5,462 nt of DNA from an uncultured Spongiibacteraceae bacterium (GTDB taxonomy: Bacteria; Pseudomonadota; Gammaproteobacteria; Pseudomonadales; CAMLJR01). A program made the translations under genes and the position numbers. Location of the stretch: NCBI GenBank assembly GCA_946480345.1, contig CAMLJR010000172.1:1-5462 (forward strand). Reading direction: 5' to 3'. This document shows, in pieces, positions 4,886-5,462 of this stretch (positions are counted from its first letter, which is position 1; each line of letters begins with the position of its first letter). Under the pieces are notes generated by a model. That model did no database searches. It saw nothing but the letters and a program-made list of their open reading frames with translations, and was not told where the DNA came from.

Positions 4886-5462
4886 GTGCAGATTTTGCGC
4901 TTGAACAAGGCCGGTCAACCGGTGGATTGGCTCAGCTGGCAGGAGACTGTTTGTCTCTATTCGCGTGAGTTGATTCTGTGGACGCTCGGCGATCCGATTT
5001 TCGAAATTCATGGTGGCCGCAGCCGCTTGACCGGCGAGCGTACGATTATCGAGTTGCCAAGCATCGTCGCGTGCGGCGGCGAGCAACTCGGCCGGCAGCG
5101 CACGCGTCCCGCATTGACCAATCGCGCGTTGTTCGAGCGCGATAATTATCAATGCCTGTATTGCGGCCATTCATTTCACTATCACCAGCTGACCCGCGAT
5201 CACATCCTGCCGCGTTCGCGCGGCGGCCGCGACACCTGGGAAAACTGCGTCGCCGCATGCCGGCGCTGCAATCAATTCAAAGGCAATCGCCGAATCGAAG
5301 AAAGCAGCATGGAATTACTCGCGCTGCCATTCAGGCCCAACCCCGCCGAATATCTCGCCCTGGTCAACAGCCGCCGGATACTGCCGGATCAGGCCGATTA
5401 TCTGAGTAAACAATTTTCCGCAAACTGCCGCTGGTTTCCGCGCGATGCGTGTTTTTATGCGT
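4886..5462 (+). CDS. HNH endonuclease family protein (C-terminus outside window)
   Basis: From a GTG at 4886 the frame stays open for 192 codons to the window edge. The N-terminal part (QILRLNKAGQPVDWLSWQE, residues 2-20) is the conserved opening of a small proteobacterial HNH family and supports the start. The nuclease core contains CLYC (90-93), DHILPRSRGG (105-114), Asn120 and CRRC-N (125-129). His106, Asn120 and Asn129 are therefore the HNH residues, and the two Cys pairs probably bind a structural zinc. Members are usually about 185-200 residues, so only the last few are likely missing. HNH proteins cut DNA using one metal ion; the role of these stand-alone chromosomal versions is not established. 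No restriction, toxin or phage partner is visible. It is probably transcribed separately from the ABC operon. Confidence 0.9.
   Translation, partial: MQILRLNKAGQPVDWLSWQETVCLYSRELILWTLGDPIFEIHGGRSRLTGERTIIELPSIVACGGEQLGRQRTRPALTNRALFERDNYQCLYCGHSFHYHQLTRDHILPRSRGGRDTWENCVAACRRCNQFKGNRRIEESSMELLALPFRPNPAEYLALVNSRRILPDQADYLSKQFSANCRWFPRDACFYA

Noticed and set aside
1..5462. CRISPR array, tRNA or rRNA gene
   Set aside because: No regularly spaced direct repeats, and no tRNA or rRNA-like sequence, could be recognised on either strand.

Overview
The window is a chromosomal segment of a proteobacterium, most likely a gammaproteobacterium. This is judged from gene types and protein flavour (REP-associated tyrosine transposase, FecCD-type ABC importer, short proteobacterial HNH nuclease), not from any marker gene, so the taxonomy is an inference. 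Base composition is uneven. The first gene is close to 50% GC (31/60 at 661-720, 28/60 at 181-240), while the ABC permease is much richer (43/60 at 3121-3180).

Layout: (1) 1-1023, minus strand: an extended short-chain dehydrogenase/reductase of the dihydroflavonol-reductase/aldehyde-reductase type. It starts at a GTG and runs off the left edge. (2) 1024-1192: a divergent intergenic region with a good sigma70-like promoter pointing right (1110-1138). The left inverted-repeat end of a transposase element follows immediately. (3) 1193-2047, plus strand: a complete REP-associated tyrosine transposase (RAYT, Y1/HUH family) with a C-terminal helix-turn-helix. It is bounded by a 24-bp inverted repeat with one mismatch (1139-1162 and 2029-2052). 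(4) 2025-4689, plus strand: a three-gene ABC importer for an iron-chelate or cobalamin-type ligand, made of periplasmic binding protein, FecCD permease and ATPase. The genes are joined by two ATGA stop/start overlaps. (5) 4690-4885: a short spacer rich in inverted repeats, with a candidate promoter. (6) 4886 to the right edge, plus strand: an HNH endonuclease with an SD-supported GTG start, cut by the window end.

How it fits together: the three ABC genes would make one importer. The exported binding protein captures the ligand delivered to the periplasm, the permease forms the channel, and the ATPase drives uptake. No TonB-dependent receptor and no cobalamin riboswitch is visible, so the ligand is not settled.

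The most interesting feature is the junction between the RAYT and the transporter. The right terminal repeat of the RAYT encodes the last residues of the transposase. In another frame it also supplies the only available upstream start codon (2025) and the arginine-containing N-terminus of the binding-protein signal peptide. If the sequence between the repeats is removed on paper, the promoter at 1110-1138 falls directly in front of the in-frame ATG at 2082. This suggests the element landed in the 5' leader of the transporter operon and rewired its expression. I found no clearly new multi-gene system; the junction and the structured 4684-4843 spacer are the parts worth testing.
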